Notes: a model not told the origin generated them from the sequence alone. A stretch of 64,000 bases of DNA from CAZTVF01 sp964616985 (GCA_964616985.1 CAZTVF010000009.1:7606-71605), one strand, 5' to 3'. Counted from the stretch's first letter, positions 41,267 through 50,361 are shown. Program-made: numbers and translations.

Positions 41267-42508
41267 TCAGAATTTCTCGACGGGGCGGACCTTGTAGGTG
41301 CTCGTGCTGTCGATGAGGACGGGGTCCTTGCCGCTGCTGATGTTCACGTCCTGGTGAACGTCGCTGCCGTCGGTGACCGAGATGCTCTTGGCCATCACCG
41401 CGCCGTAGAACTGCGAGTAGTCGTCGATCAGCACGCCGGCATTGGGCGAGAGGATCACCCCTTCGACCACCGCCGAGTCCAACACCACGTTGGCCGTGCC
41501 AAGATTGATGAACTGCAGCCGCGACAGGTTCGCGCCGTTCACCACGCAGTCGGCATTGCCCCAGACGGTCAGCCCGCCCTTGTGGTAGAGCTTCAGCGAT
41601 GCCCCCGGCAGAACCTCAAGCCACGTGCTGCTGTCGTGGATGCTGACGGTTCCCTCCACCAGGATCGTCACGTTGCCCTGGATCTGCACGCGGGCGCTGT
41701 GCTTGATCTCCAGGCTGTTAAGGTGGAGATTGCCGCTGATGACATCCGTCCCGGAGCCCGAGAACTTCAGGTTCCCGATGCTGGGCCCAAGGTTCGTCGG
41801 GGCCGCGGGGGCCACCATCGGCTGCGCAGTCGATAGCGTGGTCCTGGCGCCGGTGATGGTGCTGACGGAATCCTTGTAGATCGCCGTGCTCGTGTTGCCG
41901 CCGGGGCCGATGGCCACCGAGCCCTTCACGACGCCGAAGTCGGTCACCTGCACCACTTGTGACGACGTCGCGTTGGTTGAGACCGTGGCGGCGGACCCAA
42001 CGTTGGTGCCGCCGTAGCCACCCTTGCTGGAATCGTAGCTGTCGATCCGTGAGCCCCAACCATCGACCCGGACGCTCGTGGCGGCGATGACGCCCCTGGC
42101 CATCGCCGTCGCCGCGGGGGTGACCACGGCCTGGAGCGTCACCGAGGCCCCGCTGACGGTGCCCGTGGCGGTCAGGGTGACGGCGCTGGAGGCGCCCGCG
42201 CCGACGTCCGCGCTGAGGGTGCACTTGCCGCCGGCGAGGTTGGCGTCCTGAACCCACACGCCCGACGACCAGTTGCTTCGCCAGTCCGCGTGCGTCTTGA
42301 TGTACTGCACGGCCAGGTTCAACCCCGACGCAGCCACCGCGCGGGCCTGCTCGCGATGCACGACGTTGGAGGCCATCTGCCCCGAGGTGCCCATCGCCGC
42401 CGTCAAGCCGAAGGCCATGACCACCACCGTGGCGATGACGGTCAACACCAGCAGCATCGCAATGCCCCGGCGGCGATTTCGGTTATGGGTTCGTGTGTTC
42501 ATCGGCAT
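41267..42508 (-). CDS. PilX-like type IV pilus/pseudopilin-associated protein
   Basis: A 413-residue protein with an N-terminal cytoplasmic RNRRRG and one hydrophobic helix (IAMLLVLTVIATVVVMAFGL), then a helical stretch QARAVAASGLNLAVQYIKTH as in PilX/GspK-like proteins. The long C-terminal part is rich in Ser, Thr, Gly and Val. It has right-handed beta-helix-like repeats (GNVTILVEGTVSIHDSS, GGLTVWGNADCVVNGA) and resembles polymer-binding domains attached to such anchors. It is the last of three adjacent pseudopilin-type genes, 7 nt after the previous stop. Confidence 0.8.
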   Translation of the reverse strand: MPMNTRTHNRNRRRGIAMLLVLTVIATVVVMAFGLTAAMGTSGQMASNVVHREQARAVAASGLNLAVQYIKTHADWRSNWSSGVWVQDANLAGGKCTLSADVGAGASSAVTLTATGTVSGASVTLQAVVTPAATAMARGVIAATSVRVDGWGSRIDSYDSSKGGYGGTNVGSAATVSTNATSSQVVQVTDFGVVKGSVAIGPGGNTSTAIYKDSVSTITGARTTLSTAQPMVAPAAPTNLGPSIGNLKFSGSGTDVISGNLHLNSLEIKHSARVQIQGNVTILVEGTVSIHDSSTWLEVLPGASLKLYHKGGLTVWGNADCVVNGANLSRLQFINLGTANVVLDSAVVEGVILSPNAGVLIDDYSQFYGAVMAKSISVTDGSDVHQDVNISSGKDPVLIDSTSTYKVRPVEKF

Positions 42509-42515
42509 GGTCTGC

Positions 42516-43157
42516 TCATTTCGGGATCAGGGCGGCGCTGCCCACGGCAGTTTCGGTGACGTCATTCTTATCCACGGTGAGCGTGTAGCTCACCAAGTCG
42601 GCCAGCGAGGGCGTCCCGGAATCCAGCGTGGTCGAAAACGCCGTCACCCCGCGGCACCACACGGTGGCGGGGAAGTTTGACGTGCCCCTCAGCGAGGCCG
42701 TCGTGGCGGCGAAGTCGGTGTCCAGCGGGTATTGCGCGTCGGAGGCTCCCGACAGGGCCGCCGGCGCCTTGAAGCAATACAGCACGCCAGCCACCGTGTT
42801 GCTCTCGATGCGGCATACGGTCGAGAGGTAAGGCGTGCTGCGGTCGTTGGGGTCCGCCAGCCAGAGCACCAGGTAGTTGCTGCCCTGGGCCAGCACCATC
42901 TGCGACGAGCGGATGGCCGCCCCCAGTCGTCGCGTGGCCGCATCCTGCGAGACCACGGCGTTGCGGACGTCGGTCTGCTTGTACAGGCCGTAGGAGGCGC
43001 TGGACATGATCGTCGCCAGGCAGACGCCCAGGACCGACAAGATCGCCAGCGCGAGCACCAGCTCGACCAAGGTCAGCGCGCGGGCAGGACGGCCGCCGCG
43101 GGCGGCGGGGGCGTCATCGGGTTGTGTGTTGCGGTGAGGCATTCTCATTCCTGTCAT
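42516..43157 (-). CDS. GspJ/PilW-type prepilin-like protein
   Basis: A 213-residue protein whose ATG at 43157 overlaps the stop of the preceding prepilin gene (ATGA); an internal ATG at 43142 is an alternative start. The N-terminus is basic and then has the type IV prepilin signature RALTLVELVLALAILSVLGV, with Leu-Val-Glu at the +5 region, although the usual Gly/Phe at the cleavage site is replaced by Ala-Leu. The globular part is typical of minor pseudopilins, with a GspJ-like AATRRLGAAIRSSQMV helix. Confidence 0.85.
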   Translation of the reverse strand: MTGMRMPHRNTQPDDAPAARGGRPARALTLVELVLALAILSVLGVCLATIMSSASYGLYKQTDVRNAVVSQDAATRRLGAAIRSSQMVLAQGSNYLVLWLADPNDRSTPYLSTVCRIESNTVAGVLYCFKAPAALSGASDAQYPLDTDFAATTASLRGTSNFPATVWCRGVTAFSTTLDSGTPSLADLVSYTLTVDKNDVTETAVGSAALIPK

Positions 43158-43630
43158 GGCGGCTCGGGGATGCAGGCGGTCACTTTCCACTGCGCCGCGT
43201 GCGAATCCCAGACCGTCACCGTCACGTTGAGGCAGCTGATCGTGCCCAGCCCCCCCAGCGTGGCCGTGCCGTACTGGGCCGAGACCACCCGGCCGAACGC
43301 CTGGAACTCGCTGGGATAAAGCGTGCCGGCTGGGTTTCTCAACTGCCCCGGCTGCTGTGTGAAGCCGTGATAATCGTCCATGTTGTTGATCACCCCGCCG
43401 TCGGGGCCGGGGGTCATGATCCCGTTGGGATCGTCGTACGGAAGGGCGTTGACGCGTTCCATCAGCTCGTTGGCGAGCATCATGGCCTGCTGCGTGTGCC
43501 GCAACTGCTGCATCTGTGACTGTGCCGACGTGACCGCGGTGGTCATGGCCATGACGCTGCAGGCCAGGATCGTGACCGCGACCAGGCATTCGATCAGCGT
43601 GAACGCAGATTGTGAACGTCGGATTCTCAT
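43154..43630 (-). CDS. GspI/PilV-type prepilin-like protein
   Basis: A 158-residue protein. The ATG at 43630 is preceded by AAGGAAG about 8 nt upstream. The prepilin motif is QSAFTLIECLVAVTILACSV, with Phe+1 and Glu+5. The rest is a short minor-pseudopilin domain (AQSQMQQLRHTQQAMMLANELMERVNAL). First of three genes, overlapping the next by 4 bp. There are no gspE, gspD or pilB genes here, so the proteins must use an assembly machine encoded elsewhere. Confidence 0.88.
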   Translation of the reverse strand: MRIRRSQSAFTLIECLVAVTILACSVMAMTTAVTSAQSQMQQLRHTQQAMMLANELMERVNALPYDDPNGIMTPGPDGGVINNMDDYHGFTQQPGQLRNPAGTLYPSEFQAFGRVVSAQYGTATLGGLGTISCLNVTVTVWDSHAAQWKVTACIPEPP

Positions 43631-43964
43631 GAGGAGGCTTCCTTGTGATTCATCGGTCAGCCGAGGGGGTGTGATTAGCAGCGCAAAGCCGTCGGTGTAG
43701 CAGCCTGCCGGGGTCCACCGGCTTGCAGCGGCAGCATGGCAACGCGTGCCGCCGGCGGTGCGCGCCTTATGCACCGCAGGCTCTCCGGCCGGAGTCATCA
43801 TGAACGCCTTCACGGCGAGGTTCTCGGCGAGGAAGATCCCTGCGATAGACCCTCGTTGCCCGGTGCTTCTGGGCCCACGCTGACGCCATTCCAAAGGTTG
43901 TTCGCCGATCCAGCGCCGCTGCGCCCGGGTGGGAATTCCCGGTGAATCGCAGATGTGCCGGGGC

Positions 43965-43970
43965 TACAAT
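43965..43970 (+). promoter_or_regulatory. -10 element of the phospholipase-like gene
   Basis: TACAAT lies 72 nt before the start codon at 44043; the -35 region is poor. The rest of the divergent space 43631-44042 (412 bp) shows GC-rich stems but no recognisable gene or riboswitch. Confidence 0.4.
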
Positions 43971-44042
43971 ACTGCCTCTTCCGGCGAGATCGGGTCCGGG
44001 CAAGGTCTTGCCACCGCTATCGCCGGCCATATGGAGAGTCCG

Positions 44043-45248
44043 ATGAACGGACATGACCATCAGGCGTTGGTGAGGCTGGCAATGTCGGCTGTTCGTTCTG
44101 TCGAGCCGGCCGCCGCCGACGCGTTCGAAGGCCCGTGCCTCGAGACGTGCATGCTGCCCGACCAGGTTGCCATTCCGCTACTCGAAAACAAGAGCGGGCC
44201 TTGGCGGAAGTACTTCCCCCCCCGCCCGCTGAAGTTCAACTTCGAGCAGGATATGCGGGACCTGCACGCGCTGGCGCCCAGGAGCCGCTTCTACTTCGCC
44301 CAGATGCTGCGCCGCCTGCGGCAGGGACAGCTCGATGATGCGGGCCGTTTCCTCGGCGTCTACTCCCACTACATTGGCGACTTCGCCGAGCCCGCACATT
44401 ACTACGAGCTGCACATCGCCAACCTGGTCCCGCCGCCGCCCGACTATCGCAACTGCAACTATCACCGGATGATTGAGGATGTTTCGTCAACCGTCAGGCG
44501 GCCGCGCCGGCGCGCCCGGCTGCTGGCGACCTCGGCGCTCGAACTGGAATTCCGCCTGACGGCCCCGCTGGGCCGCCTGCACGCGCACGCGATGTCTGCC
44601 GTGATTCCGATGCTGCGGGCGATCTACCGGCGCGATCATGCCCGAGCTGCCAAGGTGTTCAACCCGGTGGTCGCCCAGGCGGCGGAGCTGTTCGGCGACG
44701 TCTGCCTGAGCCTCTGGCGCATCGCGCGCGGCACCATCACCCCGCGGCAGGCCGCTGCGCTTGCCGACTGCCCGCTTCACGACATCCGCCCCAACGCCTT
44801 CGACGCCGAATTCAACTTCAGCCAGCGCCCGCTGGTCAACTGGATCACGCGGGAGACCTTCGGCCGCTCGGAACGGTTCCGTCTGAGGTATCGCGACGAC
44901 AAGACGCGTGTCGTCGATGGTGTCTGCGTCATTCCGCACGCGCTGCCCGGGCCGGGCATCTCGCTGTCGTCAATGATGGAGTACGACCTGCCCCGAGGCG
45001 CCTTCTCCAGATTTGAATCCGACTTCGGCCTGCTCGCGGGCGTCGATCGCCAGGCGAAGTGCCGTTTCGAGGTGATGCTCGACGGCCGCCGGGCATTTCT
45101 CAGCCCCTGGATCGCCCCCGGCGACCCGGCCGGCCGGGTTGAACTGGACGTTCGCGGCGTTCGCCGCTTGCGGCTGCACACGCCCACCGATGGCAGCACC
45201 GATCGGCTCGCGTATCCGATCTGGGCCCAGCCCCGGCTGGTTCGATGA
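44043..45248 (+). CDS. Zinc phospholipase C/P1-nuclease-like protein with C-terminal NPCBM-like domain
   Basis: A 401-residue protein with GGAGAG before the ATG and no signal peptide. The N-terminal 260 residues are helical, with GVYSHYIGDFAEPAHYYE (H109, D113, H119) matching the metal-binding H-x3-D-x5-H core of bacterial phospholipase C and S1/P1 nucleases. Residues about 270-395 look like an NPCBM carbohydrate-binding domain: SFGRSERFRLRYRDDKTRVV-like opening, then ISLSSMMEYDLP, FGLLAGVDRQAKCRFEVMLDGRRAF and a final RLRLHTPTDGSTDRLAYPIWAQPRL. The substrate is unknown. The combination of a zinc hydrolase and a sugar-binding domain suggests a surface polymer or lipid. Confidence 0.7.
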   Translation: MNGHDHQALVRLAMSAVRSVEPAAADAFEGPCLETCMLPDQVAIPLLENKSGPWRKYFPPRPLKFNFEQDMRDLHALAPRSRFYFAQMLRRLRQGQLDDAGRFLGVYSHYIGDFAEPAHYYELHIANLVPPPPDYRNCNYHRMIEDVSSTVRRPRRRARLLATSALELEFRLTAPLGRLHAHAMSAVIPMLRAIYRRDHARAAKVFNPVVAQAAELFGDVCLSLWRIARGTITPRQAAALADCPLHDIRPNAFDAEFNFSQRPLVNWITRETFGRSERFRLRYRDDKTRVVDGVCVIPHALPGPGISLSSMMEYDLPRGAFSRFESDFGLLAGVDRQAKCRFEVMLDGRRAFLSPWIAPGDPAGRVELDVRGVRRLRLHTPTDGSTDRLAYPIWAQPRLVR

Positions 45249-45357
45249 GCCGCCCCGGCTCCTGCGCATGGGTGTGGACTGTACCGCCCGCCTGCCTCCG
45301 CGTCCGAACCGCCGAGTCGCCCGGCGCAACGTGCGGACCCGGTGTAGCCAGATCCGC

Positions 45358-46716
45358 TCAGTTGGCCGAGTCGGCCTTGGCCGCCAACTTGTGCAGCCAT
45401 TCCTCGAGGTTCGTGTAACCGTTGCGGTTGTCGTCACCATTGGGGTTGGACGGCAGGGCCAGTTTGTGACTCGTCCCGGCACCCGCGGGATAGCCGCCGA
45501 CATCCTGCTGGCTGTCGATCACCTTACCGGCGCGTTTGCGGGCGTTCTCGATGATCCGGCTATCGATGGCGTCGCGGCAGGCGGGGAAGGCCCCGGCGTG
45601 TTTGAGCACGTGCTCGGCGGCATCCTTGGCCGGCATCGCGACGAGGCCCGCGGGCCAGAACGGCCTGTCCTTGAGGATCTTTGGCTTGCCGCCCACGACC
45701 AACGCCGCTTTGCCCTCCCGGTCGAGGGCGATGTTGTCCTGGGAGTAGACTTCCCCCTTGTCGGCCGCCAGGCTGATCATGGGCATGCCGGCGGGCGTGT
45801 CGGGGCCCCACCACAGCACGTTGCCCACGGCCACCAGCGTCATGGGCTTCATTGTGTCGTTGGGGTCCCGGTATTCGTTGACCGTCCAGTAGCTATGGAT
45901 GGCCCGCTGGCCGGGATTGTAGATGAGGTTGTTGACGACGGCCACGGCAGCATCGGGCTTCAGGACTGGGTTGCGATTGTCGTTGCAGGCGTACAGGTTG
46001 CCGATGATCGACACATCCCGCGCGTGGTCGTGCACGAGCGTGCCCATCGAATGCTTGCCCTTGCCGTGCGAGGCGTTGCGAAGACCCTCGGCGACAATGC
46101 AGTTGCTGAACGTGATCTGGTGCGAGGTGTTGTCGCGGCCCTGATGCCGCTGGCCCGAGGCGGTGAGATTCTCGTCCACCGCCCAGGTGCAACTGCAGTG
46201 GTCGATGACGATGCGGCTGGCGCCGGGCGTGTTGGGTGGATTGGACGTTGAGATGCCGTCGGGCTCGAAGCCCGACTTCCTCGGCCGGTTGCCGTCGCCG
46301 GGACGCACGCGGATGTGCTGCATCAGCACGTCGTGCGTGCTGATCTTCAGCGACCCTCCGATGATCGTGATGCCCGGCGCCGGCGCGGTCTGCCCGGCGA
46401 TGGTCACGAACGGCTCGGTCAAACTCAATGAATTGCCGTCCAGGTCGATCGTGCCGCCCACGGCGAAGACGATGGTCCGCGGCCCCTTCTGGGCCAAGGC
46501 GGCCGCCAGCGAACCCTCGCCCGCGGCGGCCCGCGTGGTGACCTGGATCACCTTGCCCCCTCGTCCCGCCGGTGTCTCCACGCCGTAGCCCACCGCACCG
46601 GGGAACACAGGGATCTCCTTGGCCGCCGGCGCCTCGGCCCGCAGCGCGTCCGCAAGCAACAGCATCGCGCCAACGCACACAAACGCTCCAGCCAACGCAA
46701 CTCCACGATTGGACAT
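45358..46716 (-). CDS. Secreted pectate lyase-like protein (PL1 type)
   Basis: A 452-residue protein with AAAGGAG 5 nt before the ATG and a signal peptide (about residues 1-28). The parallel beta-helix of the PL1 family is shown by AVGYGVETPAGRGGKVIQVT, GPRTIVFAVGGTIDLDG, FVTIAGQTAPAPGITI and HCSCTWAVDENLTASG, plus IVIDHCSCTW. Conserved Asp and Arg residues appear in these blocks. The C-terminus has NPNGDDNRNGYTNLEEWL, a dockerin/EF-hand-like calcium loop. It should cleave polygalacturonate or a related polyuronide outside the cell. Confidence 0.85.
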   Translation of the reverse strand: MSNRGVALAGAFVCVGAMLLLADALRAEAPAAKEIPVFPGAVGYGVETPAGRGGKVIQVTTRAAAGEGSLAAALAQKGPRTIVFAVGGTIDLDGNSLSLTEPFVTIAGQTAPAPGITIIGGSLKISTHDVLMQHIRVRPGDGNRPRKSGFEPDGISTSNPPNTPGASRIVIDHCSCTWAVDENLTASGQRHQGRDNTSHQITFSNCIVAEGLRNASHGKGKHSMGTLVHDHARDVSIIGNLYACNDNRNPVLKPDAAVAVVNNLIYNPGQRAIHSYWTVNEYRDPNDTMKPMTLVAVGNVLWWGPDTPAGMPMISLAADKGEVYSQDNIALDREGKAALVVGGKPKILKDRPFWPAGLVAMPAKDAAEHVLKHAGAFPACRDAIDSRIIENARKRAGKVIDSQQDVGGYPAGAGTSHKLALPSNPNGDDNRNGYTNLEEWLHKLAAKADSAN

Positions 46717-46951
46717 CTCGTCTCCTTTAATGATTCAACCAACAGCCGCAACCGGCGGGCCGCCCTTTGCGGGATCTGACTCTGGATCGTCTGGGCGGGG
46801 TTCATGCAGGTCCGAACACGCCGCGGTCGACAGGGTCATCTCCTCTGCATCATTTCCGATCAGCACCCACAGCGGACAGCGATCGAAGGCGAGGAGCGAT
46901 CCACAGAAGACGTCTCAGCGGACTGTGCATTCAGACCGTTTTGGAACATGT

Positions 46952-46980
46952 TTGTAGCGGGGCGCCCGAAAGACTAGAAT
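46952..46980 (+). promoter_or_regulatory. Promoter of the ABC exporter gene
   Basis: TTGTAG (46952-46957) and TAGAAT (46975-46980) are 17 bp apart; transcription would start near 46987. The remainder of 46717-47060 holds no gene I can support. Confidence 0.5.
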
Positions 46981-47060
46981 CACGATCGTCGCACCCCTAG
47001 GGGCTGCGTCAGGGACAGGGTTTGTCTCTAACCCAAGCCTTTACAGGGCGTGGAGGTCGT

Positions 47061-48857
47061 GTGTCGCAAAAGGCTGCGGGCAGGTTTTTGGTCCGTTACC
47101 TGGCGTATGCCAAGCCTTACTGGCGGTATCTCCTGCTGATGGTGATCGCGGGCGTGGCTAAGTTCACGCTGCCGCTGATCCCGGCCAAGGTCTTCGGCAC
47201 CATCACCGACCAAGTCATCCTGAACAAATCTGCCCTGGCGGCCGCTTCCCAGGTGCACCTGCTGTGGCAGCTCGGGGCGGTGCTGGCGGGGGTGGCACTG
47301 CTGGAGACGCTGGCCATCTACGTTCGTGGCGTGATCACCTCCAACGTCGGGGCCTCGATGGCATTCGACATCCGCCAGGATCTCTGGCGGCACCTGACGG
47401 GCCTGAGCCTGTCCTTCCACCGCAGCCGGCCCACGGGTTCGCTCTTGAGCCGCCTCATGAGCGACATCAGTGTCTCGCAGCAGATGATCAACGGCGGCAT
47501 CGTGAACGTGATCATCGACGCCGCCAGCGGGCTGCTGGCCCTGGCGGTGCTGTTCTCCATCAGTTGGAAACTCACGCTGCTGGTGGTGGTGATCCTGCCG
47601 TTCTACGCGGCGCTGTACCGCAGGGTGAACCCTCGCATCCGCCAGGTGAGCGAGGACGTGCAGGAGCAGACGGCCGTGATGAGCGGCCTGGCCATCGAGC
47701 GTCTCAGCGGCATTGCCGTCGTGCAGAGCTTCGCCCAGGAGCGGGCCGAGGAGCGGATGTTCGCCGAGGAAGCAGGGGAACTCCGCGACCTCAACGTCCG
47801 CCGCGGCAAGCTGAACCAGGCGCTCAACTCGATCAGCGATTTCCTCGTCTCCATCGGCGTGGCCGTGGTGTGGGTGGCCGGGGCGTACCTGGCCATGCGC
47901 GGCGATGTTACCCCCGGGCAGGTCATCCAGTTCACCCTGACGATGGGGCTGCTGTACATGCCGCTGCGGCGGTTCAGCGAGATCAACATCATCTACCAGA
48001 CCTCCATGTCCGCCATCGACCGCATCTTCGCGATCTTCGACGTGGTGCCCGACGTGCAGGAGCGGTCGGGCGTGCCCGATCGCGTGCCCGGCATGGGCGG
48101 GATCGAATTCGACGGCGTGGGGTTCCGGTACGGCCAGGGGCCCCAGGTGCTCCGCGACGTGAAGTTCACCGTTGCCCCCGGTGAGCGGGTGGCCATCGTG
48201 GGCGAGAGCGGTGCGGGCAAGAGCACGCTGGTGACGCTGATCCCGCGGCTGTACGACGTGACCGACGGGGCCATCCGCATCGACGGCGTCGATGCACGCG
48301 ACTACCCGCTGCGCAAGCTCAGGCGGGCCGTCGGCATCGTCTTGCAGGACACGATCCTGTTCTCCGGCACGGTGAGGGAGAACCTCCGCTACGGCCGAAA
48401 GAAGGCGACGGAGGAAGAGATTGTCGCCGCCGCCCGGGCCGCCAACGCCCACGATTTCATCCTCGCCCTGCCCTTGGGCTATGACACGGTCCTCGGCGAG
48501 CGCGGCCACAGCCTCTCCGGCGGCCAGCGGCAGAGGATCTCCCTGGCGCGGGCGATTCTCCAGAACCCCCGCATCCTGATCCTGGACGAGGCCACCAGCA
48601 GCTTGGACAGCGAGAGCGAGAATCTCATCCGCCAGGCGATGGAGCGGGTGATGGTGGGGCGGACGTGCGTGATCATCGCCCACCGGCTTTCCACCGTCAT
48701 CGGCGCCGACCGGATCCTGGTGTTCCGCGCCGGGCAGATGGTCGAGCAAGGCCCGCACGAGGCCCTCTTCGCCGCGGGCGGCTATTACCGCTACCTTTTT
48801 GAACAGCAGTTCGGCCCCCTGCAAGAGCTTCTGCACCAAAGCCGTCAACCCAATTGA
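47061..48857 (+). CDS. MsbA-type ABC exporter, fused membrane and ATPase domains
   Basis: A 598-residue half-transporter. The GTG at 47061 has GGAGG 4 nt upstream, preferred over an in-frame TTG at 47022 without such a site. The transmembrane domain has six helices (residues about 20-310) with the usual AFDIRQDLWRHLTGLSLSFH coupling helix and ETLAIYVRG. The ATPase has Walker A GESGAGKST (about residue 380), signature LSGGQRQR (about 485), Walker B ILILDEATSSLD and the H-loop IIAHRLST. It probably exports lipids or a surface polymer as a homodimer. The neighbouring genes give no specific substrate. Confidence 0.93.
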   Translation: MSQKAAGRFLVRYLAYAKPYWRYLLLMVIAGVAKFTLPLIPAKVFGTITDQVILNKSALAAASQVHLLWQLGAVLAGVALLETLAIYVRGVITSNVGASMAFDIRQDLWRHLTGLSLSFHRSRPTGSLLSRLMSDISVSQQMINGGIVNVIIDAASGLLALAVLFSISWKLTLLVVVILPFYAALYRRVNPRIRQVSEDVQEQTAVMSGLAIERLSGIAVVQSFAQERAEERMFAEEAGELRDLNVRRGKLNQALNSISDFLVSIGVAVVWVAGAYLAMRGDVTPGQVIQFTLTMGLLYMPLRRFSEINIIYQTSMSAIDRIFAIFDVVPDVQERSGVPDRVPGMGGIEFDGVGFRYGQGPQVLRDVKFTVAPGERVAIVGESGAGKSTLVTLIPRLYDVTDGAIRIDGVDARDYPLRKLRRAVGIVLQDTILFSGTVRENLRYGRKKATEEEIVAAARAANAHDFILALPLGYDTVLGERGHSLSGGQRQRISLARAILQNPRILILDEATSSLDSESENLIRQAMERVMVGRTCVIIAHRLSTVIGADRILVFRAGQMVEQGPHEALFAAGGYYRYLFEQQFGPLQELLHQSRQPN

Positions 48858-49170
48858 TATCGACGTAGTGACCGACATGAAAGCCTGGTGCGAGTTCCAT
48901 GCCGATGGCGGGCGGGAGTTGCAGGGACAGCAGCCGCTGCTGAGATTCGAAAAGCGTCTGCTTTGAGCGGTTCTCGACGGTGATCTCGGTGTCCAAGCCA
49001 CCGGGCATGGAGTTGCCTCCTGGAAGCATCGAAACTGCTGCTGCCGATCTTGCCGTCTTCTTTGTCCGCCGGCCAAGCCTGCTTCCCGCGGCATTCGGGG
49101 CCCCAGATCGAGACGACGGCATTGGTTCGCCGAAATGCACGGTCTCGCTGCCCTGGATTGCCCGGTTCAT
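48697..49170 (-). CDS. Small unrecognised protein, 3' part antisense to the ABC exporter gene
   Basis: The ATG at 49170 has AAGGAG 8 nt upstream and lies 43 nt after the URO-D-like gene, so it looks like a real start. Residues 1-105 look coding (for example LDTEITVENRSKQTLFESQQ and HVGHYVDINWVDGFGAE). The last 50 residues run antisense into the ABC gene and are low-complexity Arg/Gly/Pro sequence. The original stop may have been lost, or the gene truncated. I do not recognise the family. It could be a bit of a longer gene whose end was displaced. Confidence 0.4.
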   Translation of the reverse strand: MNRAIQGSETVHFGEPMPSSRSGAPNAAGSRLGRRTKKTARSAAAVSMLPGGNSMPGGLDTEITVENRSKQTLFESQQRLLSLQLPPAIGMELAPGFHVGHYVDINWVDGFGAEALAGGRTAVQKGSGNSRPRRRGPRAGLARPSARRGTPGSGRRR

Positions 49171-49212
49171 CTGCCGCTCCTTCTGAGGATCAGCGGCACG
49201 CAAGCCGCTTGT

Positions 49213-50361
49213 TCACTTTCTGCACACGGTGTTCCGATCCGGCGGCCTTTGTCCCAGTCCCAGAATCTCATGGCGCAGCGTCAGGTACGCCAGGTAGTTC
49301 TCAAAGCTCACATCATGGGGGCAGTTGTGGTCGAGCGCGGGGATGTATCCCCCGCACTCAACGGCAGGTCGCACGCGCTCCAGTTCGGCAGCGATGGCCT
49401 TGTGGCCTTCGGTGAGACGATGCTTGTGGATGCCGCCCAACCAGATGGCCTTGCCGCCGAACCGATCCTGCAACTGGTTGATGTCCATGCCCGCCTGAAC
49501 TTCCAGCGGCCAGAACAGGTTCACTCCGCCCTCCAGCCAAAGCGGCAGCAGCGCGTCGAGATTGCCATCGGAGTCCACCGAGACCTGTCGATAGCCGTAC
49601 GAGGCCGCCAGGTCGGCAATCCGGCGGTATCGCGGCAAGGCGAAGCGGCGGAAGATGTCGGGGCTGACGATGGGACCATTCTTGAAGCAGATGTCTTCCC
49701 AGAAATGCAGGCACTCCACCGGTATGCCCAATTGACCGAAGTAGCGAACTTGCCTCTCGGCTGCGCGGCAGTAGGTCTCGAGGATGTCGTCGAACCAGTC
49801 TGGATCGTCGTAGGCGAGCATTGCGAAGGCCATGAAGCCCAGTTCGCACCGAGCGGCCCCCAGCAGCGAGCCGACGGTCACGCGCACCGGTACGGTCGCC
49901 TGGCGAGCCTGCTGAAGCATCTTGGCAACAACCGGATCGTCGGCGCTCTTGAGCGGCGAGTCCACGTCCAGCCATTCCTTGTGCCGGTCCCACTCCGCCC
50001 GCGTGGTCACCGCCGCACGAATCTCATGTGCGATGGTGCGCTGAGCACCCTTGCCCAACTGCTGAATCGCGCCTGTGCAGAATCGCTTGGTGACGGTGGA
50101 GGCTGTTTCCTCAAGCACCTCCTCCTGGCAGGGGGGTGGCAGCGAGCGCGAAGGCGGGGCGGAGATGCAAAGGTAGTAGCGGTCGAGTCCGAAGGCATCG
50201 CACCACTCGTCATACCGCGTAGGGTCAAGATGCGGGCTCAGGCCCTCCTGTCGCCATCGTTCAACCGTTGCCGACAGCGGGCCATGGTCCATGTTCGGAA
50301 CGGACGCTCCAGGATGGCGTTCGCAGAAGCGGATGTAATTGCATCGTGGGTTAGTCGTCAC
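49213..50361 (-). CDS. Uroporphyrinogen decarboxylase-like protein (methyltransferase-type relative)
   Basis: A 382-residue protein from GTG 50361 with AAGGAG 8 nt upstream; an in-frame ATG at 50289 lacks such a site. The fold is that of URO-D and cobamide-dependent methyltransferases, such as MtaA-type enzymes: LLGAARCELGFMAFAMLAYDD, the barrel strand GIPVECLHFWEDICFKNGPIVSP, VSVDSDGNLDALLPLWLEGGVNLFWPLEV, IWLGGIHKH and YIPALDHNCPHDVSFENY. It lacks the arginine-rich start of the haem-pathway HemE, so the true role is more likely a methyltransferase or an unknown relative. Such proteins are common in planctomycetes. Confidence 0.8.
   Translation of the reverse strand: MTTNPRCNYIRFCERHPGASVPNMDHGPLSATVERWRQEGLSPHLDPTRYDEWCDAFGLDRYYLCISAPPSRSLPPPCQEEVLEETASTVTKRFCTGAIQQLGKGAQRTIAHEIRAAVTTRAEWDRHKEWLDVDSPLKSADDPVVAKMLQQARQATVPVRVTVGSLLGAARCELGFMAFAMLAYDDPDWFDDILETYCRAAERQVRYFGQLGIPVECLHFWEDICFKNGPIVSPDIFRRFALPRYRRIADLAASYGYRQVSVDSDGNLDALLPLWLEGGVNLFWPLEVQAGMDINQLQDRFGGKAIWLGGIHKHRLTEGHKAIAAELERVRPAVECGGYIPALDHNCPHDVSFENYLAYLTLRHEILGLGQRPPDRNTVCRK

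Noticed and set aside
43670..43740. Possible cyclic-di-GMP (GEMM) riboswitch, because of GCGCAAAGCCGTCGG followed by a CCGGGGTCCACCGG stem
   Set aside because: The 5' half (the CACGCACAGGGCAAACC part) is absent, and the orientation (plus strand) does not lead into a gene within a suitable distance; the pseudopilin operon is on the other strand.
49213..50361. Haem-biosynthesis uroporphyrinogen decarboxylase (hemE)
   Set aside because: The fold matches, but the conserved N-terminal arginine segment of HemE is missing and the neighbours are unrelated to haem synthesis.
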